Of a stretch of 64,000 nt of DNA, positions 35,881 through 44,438 are shown piece after piece (the first letter of the stretch is position 1; the number at the start of each line of letters is the position of its first letter). The DNA comes from Paenibacillus cremeus. GTDB taxonomy: Bacteria; Bacillota; Bacilli; Paenibacillales; NBRC-103111. The translations under genes were made by a program, and so were the position numbers. The notes beneath the pieces were generated by a model that was not told where the DNA came from, did not search any database, and worked only from the letters and a program-made list of their open reading frames with translations. The DNA lies in the NCBI RefSeq assembly GCF_007786445.1, contig NZ_VNJI01000012.1, forward strand, positions 1 through 64,000, given 5' to 3'.

Positions 35881-36433
35881 CTCGCTTCCCTCCCGCCTTA
35901 TTCAACCCGATCCATACCCGAATTCCGGTCCATACTACTATAGTAACACATGTGAAGACATAAAATCCGAGGATCCACGGCACCTTCGAATCCGTCCCCG
36001 CCCCAAGACCGTGCAGCATCGCCGCAAGGAATACCGGATAGGATAAGAGATGAAAGACCCTCCAAGCCTTGGAGTTCAAAATCGCTTTAAAATCCGTCGT
36101 GAACAGCACCAGCAGCAGACCGTACAAAGAGAGGGTGCCCAGTCCGTTCCAAACCGGGTTCTTCGCCGCGTGAAACGGAATCAGAAGCTCCTGCCAAGTA
36201 AAGGGCGAGTACGTATCAATCAGTAAAAATAGCACATGAGCCACCGCCAGCAGCAGTCCTCCATTCGTACACAGCATATGCCAGCGGTACACGGAGGATT
36301 TGGCCTGCCCCTTGAGCGCAGGCATGCTGTACGTAATACCAAGCATCACACCAATATATAAAAGAGCATAAGCACCCAGCCCTGCAATTCGAATAATCCA
36401 CCATGACGGAAGGGTAAGCAGCAGTTGTGTCAT
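35855..36433 (-). CDS. Ferric-reductase-like transmembrane protein (b-type cytochrome domain)
   Basis: This 192-residue membrane protein has about six hydrophobic segments. Histidines in membrane helices (RWHMLCTNGG, AVAHVLFLL, WRVFHLLSYPVF, AAMLHGLGAG) are positioned as expected for haem ligands of the ferric-reductase-like/MsrQ domain. It would move electrons across the membrane. I prefer the ATG at 36433, nine bases after GGGAGG. It is placed between apbE and the two-component genes. The usual partner is an extracytoplasmic flavinylated protein. Confidence 0.78.
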   Translation of the reverse strand: MTQLLLTLPSWWIIRIAGLGAYALLYIGVMLGITYSMPALKGQAKSSVYRWHMLCTNGGLLLAVAHVLFLLIDTYSPFTWQELLIPFHAAKNPVWNGLGTLSLYGLLLVLFTTDFKAILNSKAWRVFHLLSYPVFLAAMLHGLGAGTDSKVPWILGFYVFTCVTIVVWTGIRVWIGLNKAGGKRDAHLADGR

Positions 36434-36453
36434 CCCCATCAACCTCCCTAATT

Positions 36454-37449
36454 TTAAAAATGCAAGGAGTCAGGCGTCAGCCCGCTCCAGTGCGACTCCA
36501 GTTTTTCTTTCGTTCCTATATAGTGTGTAGCCCCAGCCTCGGTCACGAACACCGCCTCCAAGGTTCCACTCGCGTCGATCTTTTTGAGCCAATCCGGTCC
36601 GCTCAAGTTCCCGAGCAGACAGATGGCCTTCGCGTAGATTTCGCTCTCGCACACGCTCGAGCCCACCACCGTGCATTGAACGATGTCGGATCGGGCCGGC
36701 TCCATGGTCTGCGGGTCGATCAGATGATGCATGCCCCCTTTACCGGTGTCCCATCGACGTCCGAGCGTGCTCGAGGTGGCGACGGAGCCCTTGGCAAGCT
36801 GCACCGTGCCCAGCTGCCCGCCTGACGGAGCCTCGATATCGATCTCCCACGGCGCTTGGTCATGCCTCACATCTCCCCAGACGCACAAGTCGCCTCCGGC
36901 GTTCACCATCCCTGATCGGACGCCTCTCTCGGACAGTCTGGCGGAGATGCGATCCACCGCCCAGCCCTTGACGATGCCTCCCAAATCGAGTCGACCGCCA
37001 CCCAGAAGACGCGCCGAGCGCATTCCTGGATTCAGTTGAAGCATCGACTGATGAGCCTTCTGCTGCCCCTCAGCCGACGCCCCCGACAGCGGTGCTGCAC
37101 CGATGTGCTCAAAGCTGACGTCGTAGCCGGCCCGCTCCAGGGCGGGCAGCACGAAAGGATCAAACTTGCCGCCTGTACGGCGACGGTATTCAGCGGTCCT
37201 CTGCAGCACTTCCATCATCGTGTCCGAGATCAGCATCGGCCGTCCCTCGGACCGGTTCAGGCGGCAAAGCTCACTCTCCGGAAGGAACCGGCTGAACGTC
37301 GCTTCCGCATACGCAAACCAGCGCCGCACTTCCTCAAGCCACCCTTGAACCTCCAACTCATCCGCTGCCTCTTCGGCCAGAGCAAGGTCAATCGTCGTAT
37401 TCATCGCCCAGAACCGGTCCACCCGATACATGGCTGCGGCCGCCATCAT
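36454..37449 (-). CDS. apbE: FAD:protein FMN transferase (ApbE)
   Basis: The 331-residue enzyme covalently attaches FMN to Thr/Ser of extracytoplasmic flavoproteins using FAD. Family features seen: MNTTIDLAL near the start, the LDLGGIVKGWAVDRI motif, SGMVNAGGDLCVWG for FAD/Mg binding, and HHLIDPQTMEPARSD. No signal peptide or lipobox is evident. The start codon overlaps the stop of the secreted protein gene (TAATG). A flavinylation target of the form D-x-x-S/T-G-A-S/T was looked for in the neighbouring proteins and not found. Confidence 0.88.
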   Translation of the reverse strand: MMAAAAMYRVDRFWAMNTTIDLALAEEAADELEVQGWLEEVRRWFAYAEATFSRFLPESELCRLNRSEGRPMLISDTMMEVLQRTAEYRRRTGGKFDPFVLPALERAGYDVSFEHIGAAPLSGASAEGQQKAHQSMLQLNPGMRSARLLGGGRLDLGGIVKGWAVDRISARLSERGVRSGMVNAGGDLCVWGDVRHDQAPWEIDIEAPSGGQLGTVQLAKGSVATSSTLGRRWDTGKGGMHHLIDPQTMEPARSDIVQCTVVGSSVCESEIYAKAICLLGNLSGPDWLKKIDASGTLEAVFVTEAGATHYIGTKEKLESHWSGLTPDSLHF

Positions 37450-37835
37450 TAGGAATGCCTCGTGGTGGCTCTGGGCTGCGTTTGGGTGGATCCGGAAGGT
37501 GCAGACACATCTGGCGAAGATGGGGTGATCGACCGGCTGGAGCCTGAAGATTGGCCCCCCTGTGTTGAACCGCTCTCCCCGGCAAAATTACGCGAGCCTC
37601 GGCCCCTCTGCCGCCCTTGCGAGCGTGCCTGCCCCTGCTGATGCTGATCAAACTCCTTCATAACCTGATCCTGTGAAGCTACAGCCTTCGAATCGTTCGT
37701 TCCAGCGGCCGCCTCTTTCTTCGCGACGGCAAACGCCGGACTAGCCTGTATTTGATGAAATAAAAGAGCTGCGGATAAGGTGCAGCCCGCACCCAGGCTC
37801 CATTTTTTCAGTTTTGCTTTCGTGTGTGGACGCAT
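37449..37835 (-). CDS. Small secreted low-complexity protein, first gene of the ApbE operon
   Basis: The protein has 128 residues. The ATG at 37835 has AGGAGG nine bases upstream. A basic start (MRPHTKAKLKKWS) and hydrophobic segment (LGAGCTLSAALLFHQIQASP) form a signal peptide with likely cleavage after AFA. The mature part is polar and low complexity, rich in Gln, Arg, Ser and Gly (QQGQARSQGRQRGRGSRNF, SPDVSAPSGSTQTQP). No known domain is recognised. It is co-translated with ApbE (1-base overlap), so a role in the same envelope redox system is likely but not shown. Confidence 0.65.
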   Translation of the reverse strand: MRPHTKAKLKKWSLGAGCTLSAALLFHQIQASPAFAVAKKEAAAGTNDSKAVASQDQVMKEFDQHQQGQARSQGRQRGRGSRNFAGESGSTQGGQSSGSSRSITPSSPDVSAPSGSTQTQPRATTRHS

Positions 37836-38030
37836 TCGAGCCAACCTCCTGAACTTGAATCATTTATCCTAAGGACATCATAAGGGTCCAATCTGAAACC
37901 CACATGAAAACATCCATAGGTGCTGCGAACCGCGCTGCCACCGGCATTGAAGCATGCGTATTTTAAATATGCTACACTAAGGACATAGAGGTGCATCTCG
38001 ATGAATCGTCCTTCGAAAAGGAGACCCGCC

Positions 38031-39416
38031 ATGACAGATCAAGAGCAAGTCAAACGATATTTAGAGCAAGAGCGCGAGCGGCATTTGGAGGAAGTAATGG
38101 CGTTTGTGCGCATTCCCAGCATCAGCTCCAGCAGCGAGCATAAGGCGCACATGCAGGAAGCGGCCGAGTGGCTTGCCAGCTCGCTGCGCACCGCAGGACT
38201 CGAGCACGTAGAAGTCATGCAGACCGCAGGCCATCCCGTAGTGTACGGAGACTGGCTGCATGCCCCAGGTCAGCCGACGGCGCTCATCTACGGCCATTAC
38301 GACGTCCAGCCGGTCGAGCCGCTCAGCGAGTGGCAGACGCCGCCGTTCGAGCCGGTCATCCGCGACGGCAAGCTGTACGGCCGCGGAGCGACGGACGACA
38401 AGGCGCAGATGTACACGCACATCAAGACCGTCGAAGCGTTCCTCCAGACCGTGGGGAAGCTGCCGGTCAACGTGAAGTTTTGCCTGGAGGGCGAGGAGGA
38501 AATCGCCAGCCCCAACCTCTCGCCGTTTCTGCAGGCACAGGCAGAGAAGCTGGCTGCCGATCTGATCGTCATCTCCGACGGGCCGATGCACGATGAGGGC
38601 ATGCCGTCCATTTGTTACGGGCTTCGCGGCTTGTGCGGCTTTGAGATCCATGTGAAGGGGCCGAAGAATGATCTGCATTCGGGGCTGTACGGAGGAGGCG
38701 TCACTAACCCGGTTACCGCGCTGGTCGAGCTGCTCGGCTCGATGAAGGACGCCGACGGGCGTGTGACGATTGAGGGATTTTACGACAAGGTGCATCCGCT
38801 GACGGACGCAGACCGGGAAGCTTCGCACCCCCTTCAGCTGGATGAGGCGAAAATCGCCCGCGAGCTGAACGTGCCTGCGCTGTCCGGCGAGAAGGGCTAC
38901 ACCTTCCTGGAGCGGACGTCCGCTAGACCGACCTTGGAGATTAACGGGATCTACGGCGGTCACCAAGGCGAAGGCTTAAAGCCCATCGTGCCGTCCTCCG
39001 CTGGAGCAAAGGTCTCCTGCCGCCTAGTCGACGAGCAGGACCCGGATGAAATTATGGCCCAGATTAGGGCGCATATCGACCGGCATACACCGGCTGGAGT
39101 CACCGTCTCGGTGCAGCAAACCCACCGCGGCAAGCCCTTCTACATCTCGCCGGAGCATGCCTTTATCCGAGCGGCGGCCACCGCCTACACCGACGGCTTT
39201 GGCAAGGCGCCGGTGTTCATTCGCAGCGGCGGCTCGATTCCGATCGTGGAGACGTTCGCCAAGCTGCTGCACGCTCCGGTGGTCATGATGGATTTCGGCC
39301 TGCCGGGCGAGAATATGCATGGTCCGAACGAGCATTTTCATCTCGAAAACTTCGATCGAGGCATTGCAACTCTGTGCAGATACTGGCGCGAACTGGCGTC
39401 TGTGTCAACGCAATAA
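38031..39416 (+). CDS. M20-family dipeptidase
   Basis: This 461-residue zinc peptidase starts at the ATG at 38031 with AAGGAG upstream. Metal-binding motifs are present: YGHYDVQPVEP (His, Asp), CLEGEEEIASP (bridging Glu and catalytic Glu), VISDGPM (Asp), and the C-terminal GPNEHFHLENF with His. A dimerisation domain is inserted between (about 190-310). The family hydrolyses dipeptides or acylated amino acids in the cytosol. It is a monocistronic gene ending at a hairpin (39419-39470). Confidence 0.88.
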   Translation: MTDQEQVKRYLEQERERHLEEVMAFVRIPSISSSSEHKAHMQEAAEWLASSLRTAGLEHVEVMQTAGHPVVYGDWLHAPGQPTALIYGHYDVQPVEPLSEWQTPPFEPVIRDGKLYGRGATDDKAQMYTHIKTVEAFLQTVGKLPVNVKFCLEGEEEIASPNLSPFLQAQAEKLAADLIVISDGPMHDEGMPSICYGLRGLCGFEIHVKGPKNDLHSGLYGGGVTNPVTALVELLGSMKDADGRVTIEGFYDKVHPLTDADREASHPLQLDEAKIARELNVPALSGEKGYTFLERTSARPTLEINGIYGGHQGEGLKPIVPSSAGAKVSCRLVDEQDPDEIMAQIRAHIDRHTPAGVTVSVQQTHRGKPFYISPEHAFIRAAATAYTDGFGKAPVFIRSGGSIPIVETFAKLLHAPVVMMDFGLPGENMHGPNEHFHLENFDRGIATLCRYWRELASVSTQ

Positions 39417-39418
39417 CG

Positions 39419-39470
39419 TAAAAAAGGACCTGCGGCTATCGTCGTCAATACGAAGCCAAAGGTCTTTTGG
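39419..39470. terminator. Bidirectional terminator between dipeptidase and PAS kinase
   Basis: AAAAGGACC and GGTCTTTT form the stem base with an inner GGCT/AGCC pair. A- and T-runs flank both sides. It lies just after the dipeptidase stop and overlaps the last codons of the kinase gene at 39445. Confidence 0.6.
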
Positions 39471-41346
39471 TATGCTGCGAGCCTTGAAGCACCGGGAACG
39501 TCACGTCAATGACCGTTCCTTGACCTACCTCACTAGCAATCTGAATGGTGCCGCCGTGATTATGTATAATGTTGAAGCTGACCATCAGCCCGAGTCCCGT
39601 TCCGCTCGACTTGGTCGTGAAGAACGGCTCGCCCAGCTTGTCCAGCTGATCCTTCGGTATGCCGTGGCCCTGATCGGTCAAACGAATCTTCACCCGGTCC
39701 ACCCCGCACCCTGGCACCGACTCGAGGCCAACCGCATCCAGCGTAATCGTCCCCCCGCGCGGCATGGCTTCCATGGCATTTTTGAAAAAATTCAGGTACA
39801 CCTGCTTAATCTGGTTCGGATCACACGATAAGAGCGGCAGCTCCGAATCAAATCGGCTTGTAATCTCGATATTACCAATCAGCGCTTGAGCCCCGACTAA
39901 CGCGATAACCTCGCTCAAAATTTGCTCCAGACGGGCGGGCACGAACGTGGACAGCTGAGGCTTGGAGACCGTGAGCAGCTCATTAATAATCGTCTCGATC
40001 CGAATCAGCTCTTCCGTAATAATGTCCAGATACGTGCTGTTGTAGGATTGGTGTCCCCGCATCAGCTGGACAAAGCCTTTGATTGCTGTTAATGGGTTGC
40101 GGATCTCATGGGCGATGCCCGCCGACAGCTGCCCGACGATCGACAGCTTCTCCGCCTTGCGAATCAGCTCCTCGGAAAGCTTCCGTTCCGTCATATCCTT
40201 CAAGAGAATGTTATAACCGACCACTTGGTCTTGAATGACAATGGGGGCCGGCGTGGCAATCACATCGATAAGACGACCGTCCTTATGCCGAAGCGTGTAA
40301 GGCATACTGCCTTTCAGCGCACTGTTGAAAAAATCAAAGCCACTCCGCCGATTTTGGGGCAGCTCTTCGGAATGGATGAGCTCGTCCAGCCGCATCTCCT
40401 CTGAGACCAGCTCCTCGAAGGTGTAACCCAGCAGCTGCTCTGCGGCCGGATTTACACCGGAAATCCGCCCCTGCATATCAAAGGTAAAAATGCCGTCAGG
40501 ATTGTACATCTTCAGCGAATGGTACCGCTGCAGCGTCTCCTCCAGCTGCCGCTCGGTGAGGACCCGCTTCGTGATGTCCTGCACGGTTCCCACCATTTTG
40601 ACCGGTGTGCCTTTGTGATCGTAATACATCTTCCCCATAATATGGACATGGCGAATATCTTGATCACCCTCACCGACGATCCGGCAGCGCAAGTCGTAAT
40701 CCTCACCTTTGAACGCCGCTGCAACCGCTTGCTCGAACCGGGAACGGTCCTCCGGATGAACATATTCGACCAGCAGATTGAATTTGCCCGAATACTGCTC
40801 CGGCCGCAGATCGAAAATACGGTGCATCTCCGCTGACCAATACACCTCATCCTCGCCGACATCCCACTCCCAGCTGCCGATCTGAGCAATGCGCTGAGCT
40901 TCCTCCAGACTTCCCTTCGCTTTGCGAAGCTCCAGGTTGGTCAGCTTTCGTTCCGTAATATCCATCAGATGAACGACAAATTGCAGCGGCCTCCCCTGCT
41001 CATCGAGCACTAGCGAAACCGTAAGCCAGCCCCACACAAAATAGCCGTCCCGATGAAGGATTCGTTTCTCCCCCTGGTTGTGCAGCTGCTTTTGGTCGAT
41101 CATAGCGTTCATTTTGTGCAAATCGTGAATCCGGTCCTCCTCGGAGGTGAGATCCAAGAAGGACTTCCCCAGAAGCTCCGCTTCAGAATAGCCGGTCATT
41201 TGGCAAAACGAAGGATTCACTCTCAGCCATCGTCCCTCAAGCGTGGCGATGCCGATCCCGATCGGTGCATGATGAAAAGCACTTGCAAAAGGCGATGGGC
41301 TTTCACTTGTGTAATCGAGATTCATTAAGCGCGGTCCTCGTTTCAT
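39445..41346 (-). CDS. PAS-domain sensor histidine kinase (KinA/KinE-like)
   Basis: The kinase has about 633 residues and is soluble. Three PAS domains: APIGIGIATLEGRWLRVNPS, then RIAQIGSWEWDVGEDEVYWS, then PDGIFTFDMQGRISGVNPAA. The HisKA domain has AGIAHEIRNPLTAIKGFVQL with the phospho-His. The HATPase has NFFKNAMEAMPRGG, DQGHGIP and GTGLGLMVSFNIIHNHGG. The architecture matches orphan kinases feeding the sporulation phosphorelay. The frame continues upstream to 41463, but that part is the terminator of the msrA gene, so it is not coding. ATGs at 41346 (AAGGGA upstream) and 41325 (GAGGA upstream) are both possible. No response regulator is adjacent. Confidence 0.88.
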   Translation of the reverse strand: MKRGPRLMNLDYTSESPSPFASAFHHAPIGIGIATLEGRWLRVNPSFCQMTGYSEAELLGKSFLDLTSEEDRIHDLHKMNAMIDQKQLHNQGEKRILHRDGYFVWGWLTVSLVLDEQGRPLQFVVHLMDITERKLTNLELRKAKGSLEEAQRIAQIGSWEWDVGEDEVYWSAEMHRIFDLRPEQYSGKFNLLVEYVHPEDRSRFEQAVAAAFKGEDYDLRCRIVGEGDQDIRHVHIMGKMYYDHKGTPVKMVGTVQDITKRVLTERQLEETLQRYHSLKMYNPDGIFTFDMQGRISGVNPAAEQLLGYTFEELVSEEMRLDELIHSEELPQNRRSGFDFFNSALKGSMPYTLRHKDGRLIDVIATPAPIVIQDQVVGYNILLKDMTERKLSEELIRKAEKLSIVGQLSAGIAHEIRNPLTAIKGFVQLMRGHQSYNSTYLDIITEELIRIETIINELLTVSKPQLSTFVPARLEQILSEVIALVGAQALIGNIEITSRFDSELPLLSCDPNQIKQVYLNFFKNAMEAMPRGGTITLDAVGLESVPGCGVDRVKIRLTDQGHGIPKDQLDKLGEPFFTTKSSGTGLGLMVSFNIIHNHGGTIQIASEVGQGTVIDVTFPVLQGSQHTKRPLASY

Positions 41347-41411
41347 TGTAGTCCCTTTATTATGACAGGTATTCAGCGTCTTTCCAATAACTTGCTTCTT
41401 AAAAACTGCAT

Positions 41412-41457
41412 AAAGAAAAAAGAAAAGACGAGCCTGTTTTAACAACAGACCCGTCTT
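41412..41457 (-). terminator. Rho-independent terminator of msrA
   Basis: On the minus strand AAGACGGGTCTGTT and AACAGGCTCGTCTT form a 14-bp stem (G-G mismatch) with a GTTAA loop, then TTCTTTTTTCTTT. It lies 27 bases past the msrA stop and upstream of the PAS kinase start. Confidence 0.85.
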
Positions 41458-41484
41458 GGTCATTCTGTTTGTCCTACTTGCTCC

Positions 41485-42015
41485 TTATTCCGACCAATGC
41501 TTCTCGAGGAAAGCATCGCGGCCGGATTTCTCGCGGTCCTCTTTGTAGTGTGCCGGGTTTTTCCGGTGATAGTTCTGATGGTACTCCTCGGCAGGATAGA
41601 ATGGACCGGCCGCCGTAATTTCGGTGACGATCGGCTTATCGAACCTTCCGCTGGCCGCCAGTGCCTGCTTGGACTGCTCCGCCAGCTCCCGCTGCCGCTC
41701 TGTATGATAAAAGATTTCCGTCCGGTACGACGCGCCCCGGTCATGAAACTGACCTCCGGCGTCCGTCGGATCGATCTGCTGCCAGAACAGCTCCAGCAGC
41801 CGCTCATATGGGAATACCGTAGGATCAAACGTAATCTGCACCACTTCGGTGTGGCCGGTTCGCCCTGCCTTCACATCCTCGTAGGTAGGGTTGACCTCGG
41901 GACCGCCGGAGTAGCCGGAGACGATACCCTTAATGCCCGGCAGCTCCTCGAACGGGGTTACCATGCACCAAAAGCAGCCCCCCGCGAATGTCGCAAGCTC
42001 CACTTGATTTGCCAT
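41485..42015 (-). CDS. msrA: Peptide methionine sulfoxide reductase A
   Basis: This 176-residue enzyme reduces the S-epimer of methionine sulfoxide in proteins. The catalytic motif GGCFWCM is near residue 12, followed by EELPGIKGIVSGYSGG, HTEVVQITFDP and the C-terminal EEYHQNYHRKNPAHY, all family-typical. AGGAGG lies ten bases before the ATG. There is no msrB fusion or neighbour. It is a single-gene unit with its own terminator. Confidence 0.95.
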   Translation of the reverse strand: MANQVELATFAGGCFWCMVTPFEELPGIKGIVSGYSGGPEVNPTYEDVKAGRTGHTEVVQITFDPTVFPYERLLELFWQQIDPTDAGGQFHDRGASYRTEIFYHTERQRELAEQSKQALAASGRFDKPIVTEITAAGPFYPAEEYHQNYHRKNPAHYKEDREKSGRDAFLEKHWSE

Positions 42016-42242
42016 CTTCGTTGTGCCTCCTTTAGTTGTGAGCCTGGCTCAGCTTGCTCTACTTGCTTTCTCTTACAAGATACCATGTCCTCGGCGCCAG
42101 TCCAACTTCTCGGGTCACGCCGCCGACTTGTGTCTCTGCTGCTAGTGATAGACCGCCTTAAGGCTTTAGGATATAATCCGGGTTATTGCCATAATTTAGA
42201 AACCATCTGGAACCTAGCTCGTAAAAAGGAGACGTGTGACAC

Positions 42243-43151
42243 ATGGAGACGGCGGTGCGGATCAAACGGCTTGCGGAGTGCGCTTTAACCGAGGCTGTGG
42301 AGGCCTGGAATAAAGGCTTCGAGGATTATTACGTGAAGGCGGAGACGAACCCGGACGCGTTTATCGCGCGGATGACGATGGAGGGGCTGTCCCCCACGCT
42401 GTCTCTAGTGGCTTACTTTGGGTCGCAGCCAGTGGGACTTCTGCTGAGCGGCATTCGGACCCTCGGCGGCCAAACCGTTTCATGGAACGGGGGAACCGCG
42501 GTGGCGGCGGCGTTTCGCCGGCACGGCATTGCCAAGCAGCTGCTGCTCGAGGCACATCGCATCTATCGGGAAGAGGGCGTACATACGGCCACGCTGGAAG
42601 CGATCGCACAGAACGAACGCGCCATCCGTTTGTACGAGCAGCTAGGCTATGGGATCACGGACCGCGTAGCGATCATGGAGTCGTCCTCTCCGTCGCCGTG
42701 GAGCCCTTGCACTGTCGGGTCGTCTGCAGCCGAAGCGATCACGTTCACGAAGGCTCGCCCGCAGGAGGTGTCGCTTCTCGCCATGTACAATGCGGGCGCG
42801 GCTTGGCAGACGCAATGGCTTAGCGTGAGAGACGGCGAGGCTGTAATCGCCCGGGATGCGCAAGGCGAGCCGATGGGCTACGCGCTCTTCCGGCGTGCAT
42901 TTGACGCTGTGGGGAAGCACGTGTCGACGACGCTCTTTCAATGCGAGACGCATCCTCAAGCGGAGGACCGCCGCGGGCTGACAGAGCTGCTGCTCAATCA
43001 TGTCTTCGAGCCGGGCTCGACCGTCCGCAAGCGGACGTTTAACATTTCCACTGCTGGCGAATGTGCAGCTCTGCTCCAAGCGGCCGGCTTTGAGACGATG
43101 ACAGAGCAGGTACGGATGCAGCTGGTGTTGGCAGAGGCGCCGAGCGTGTAG
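42243..43151 (+). CDS. GNAT-family N-acetyltransferase
   Basis: The protein has 302 residues. The N-terminal GNAT domain (about 1-145) contains the acetyl-CoA loop VAAAFRRHGIAKQLLLEAHR (R-x-x-G-x-A pattern) and NERAIRLYEQLGYG. The C-terminal half (about 160-300) keeps GNAT-like secondary structure but no clear acetyl-CoA loop, so it may be a degenerate second domain. The ATG has GGAG upstream at a slightly long spacing. It is convergent with pdaA. The acceptor substrate is unknown. Confidence 0.82.
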   Translation: METAVRIKRLAECALTEAVEAWNKGFEDYYVKAETNPDAFIARMTMEGLSPTLSLVAYFGSQPVGLLLSGIRTLGGQTVSWNGGTAVAAAFRRHGIAKQLLLEAHRIYREEGVHTATLEAIAQNERAIRLYEQLGYGITDRVAIMESSSPSPWSPCTVGSSAAEAITFTKARPQEVSLLAMYNAGAAWQTQWLSVRDGEAVIARDAQGEPMGYALFRRAFDAVGKHVSTTLFQCETHPQAEDRRGLTELLLNHVFEPGSTVRKRTFNISTAGECAALLQAAGFETMTEQVRMQLVLAEAPSV

Positions 43152-43197
43152 TAGTGTTTTGGAAAAACGGAGGAAGCTCCAGAAACATAGCTAGCTG

Positions 43198-43249
43198 AAA
43201 AAAAGCGGCAGCCCGGGACTTTTTTCGCGTCCTGAGCTGCCGCTTTTTA
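43198..43249. terminator. Bidirectional terminator between GNAT and pdaA
   Basis: AAAAAAGCGGCAGC and GCTGCCGCTTTTT form a strong stem with inner GGAC/GTCC pairing and a T-rich loop. A-run on the left and T-run on the right allow termination on both strands. Confidence 0.85.
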
Positions 43250-43253
43250 CACC

Positions 43254-43293
43254 TTAATATTGCTAAGCCGTCATTTGGTCCAAGCTTTTAAAT
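43254..43293 (-). repeat. Duplicated, mutated copy of the pdaA 3' end
   Basis: These 40 bases match the last codons of pdaA (43531-43570) at 37 of 40 positions, exactly 277 bp away. Read in the pdaA frame it gives F-K-S-L-D-Q-M-T-A then a stop where the gene has Lys. It sits between the terminator and repeat array C, so it is a relic of a local duplication and not a gene. Confidence 0.85.
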
Positions 43294-43320
43294 GTGCAAT
43301 GCTTGTGAAGGGGCGGCGGA

Positions 43321-43510
43321 ACGGACCGGCTCGCAGCGCGGGTTTTCCGCCTTGGAGCCCTTCAGCAGTGCACGGACCGACTCGCAGCGCGGGTTTTCCG
43401 CCCTGGAGCCCTTCAGTTGTGCACGAACCGGATCGCAGCGCGGGTTTTCCGCCTTGGAGCCCTTCGGCAGCGCCCTACCCGGCTGCAGCGCAGAAAAGCC
43501 GCTTTAGAGC
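43321..43510. repeat. Intergenic repeat array C: three 51-bp tandem units plus a degenerate fourth
   Basis: Units at 43321-43371, 43372-43422 and 43423-43473 are exactly 51 bp each and differ at only a few positions. A decayed partial unit follows to about 43510. Each contains GCGGGTTTTCCGC (arms around TTTT) and ends CCTTxGGAGCCCTTC. Because 51 is a multiple of three, several frames stay open across the array. I see no ribosome site and no sign that any of them is a gene. The array separates the two copies of the pdaA 3' end. Confidence 0.9.
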
Positions 43511-43530
43511 ATTAAATCGCTCCGCTTGCC

Positions 43531-44322
43531 TCAATATTGCTTAGCCGTCATTTGGTCCAAGCTTTTGAATTCGTAGCCCTTCGCTCGGGCATCGTCAATG
43601 ATGCGGCCGAGCGCCTCGGTATTGTCCTTCGACACCGAATGCAGCAAAATGACCGCCCCCGGGTGCAGCTGACCCATCACCTGCTCGTACGCATAGCCCC
43701 CGCCCCGCTGCGCCTTAGTGTCCCAATCCTTATAGGCCACCGACCAGAACACATTCGTGTAGCCGAGATCCCCGCTGACCTGGAGCACTCGCTCACTGAA
43801 AATGCCGCGCGGCGGACGCAAATACCGCACTTCCTTTTGCCCCGTAATCTGAATGACCTGCTCCTTCACCTTATCCAGCTCGTCCTTCATCTTGGCGGCA
43901 GGGATTTGACTCATATCCGGATGGCTCCACGAGTGATTGCCGATCAGATGCCCCTCTGCAACCATGCGCTTCAGCAGCTCCGGCTGCTCTTTAATGTAAT
44001 GTCCGGTCACGAAGAAAATTGCAGGCACCTGCTTCGCTTTTAAAGTATCGAGAATCCTAGCCGTATAGCCGTTCTCGTACCCATTATCGAAGGTGAGATA
44101 CAGCTCCTGCTTCGACGTATCCCCCATGAAGATCGCCCCGTGCTTCTGCACGATCCCCTTGAAGCCCTCCTCATTGATAGAGGCTACCTGGCCGTTCTTG
44201 CTTTTTTTAAACCCGAAGTGGTAGGGCCGTCCCCCATCCTCCGCTACCGCGCTCCATGGGGAGCTAAAAGCCACCATAGCCGTGAGCAAACCTACAATCC
44301 ATACCCTGTGTTGACGCTTCAC
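43531..44322 (-). CDS. pdaA: Polysaccharide deacetylase, PdaA-like (muramic delta-lactam synthesis)
   Basis: The protein has 263 residues. A GTG at 44322 with AAGGAG nine bases upstream gives a clean signal peptide (RVWIVGLLTAMVAFSSPWSA). An in-frame ATG further upstream at 44427 lacks a site. NodB-domain motifs: YLTFDNGYENGYT (Asp nucleophile/metal region; the TFDN variant is normal for PdaA), GNHSWSHPD (zinc His), RPPRGIFSERV and PGAVILLHSVS. PdaA deacetylates N-acetylmuramic acid in spore cortex peptidoglycan, needed for germination. This supports a spore-forming host. It is monocistronic; its 3' end is duplicated at 43254. Confidence 0.88.
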   Translation of the reverse strand: MKRQHRVWIVGLLTAMVAFSSPWSAVAEDGGRPYHFGFKKSKNGQVASINEEGFKGIVQKHGAIFMGDTSKQELYLTFDNGYENGYTARILDTLKAKQVPAIFFVTGHYIKEQPELLKRMVAEGHLIGNHSWSHPDMSQIPAAKMKDELDKVKEQVIQITGQKEVRYLRPPRGIFSERVLQVSGDLGYTNVFWSVAYKDWDTKAQRGGGYAYEQVMGQLHPGAVILLHSVSKDNTEALGRIIDDARAKGYEFKSLDQMTAKQY

Positions 44323-44438
44323 TTGTTGCTGACTCCTTCCATGCCTGATGTCCGAATTGCGAAAATCACATCCGTGCCAATGAGCCACTATATGAAATTG
44401 GGCTCCTATTGTGGTATTGTTGTACAAGGGGTGAGACT

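Noticed and set aside
41347-41463. N-terminal extension of the PAS kinase frame
   Set aside because: The extension consists of the msrA terminator stem and T-run. Start codons with ribosome sites lie downstream.
42016-42242. Gap between msrA and the GNAT gene examined for an RNA or small gene
   Set aside because: No conserved RNA motif, ribosome site or sensible frame was found.
43292-43507. Plus-strand open frame over array C with SQRGFSALEPF repeats
   Set aside because: No ribosome site, and more than one frame is open across the units. It begins within the duplicated pdaA end.
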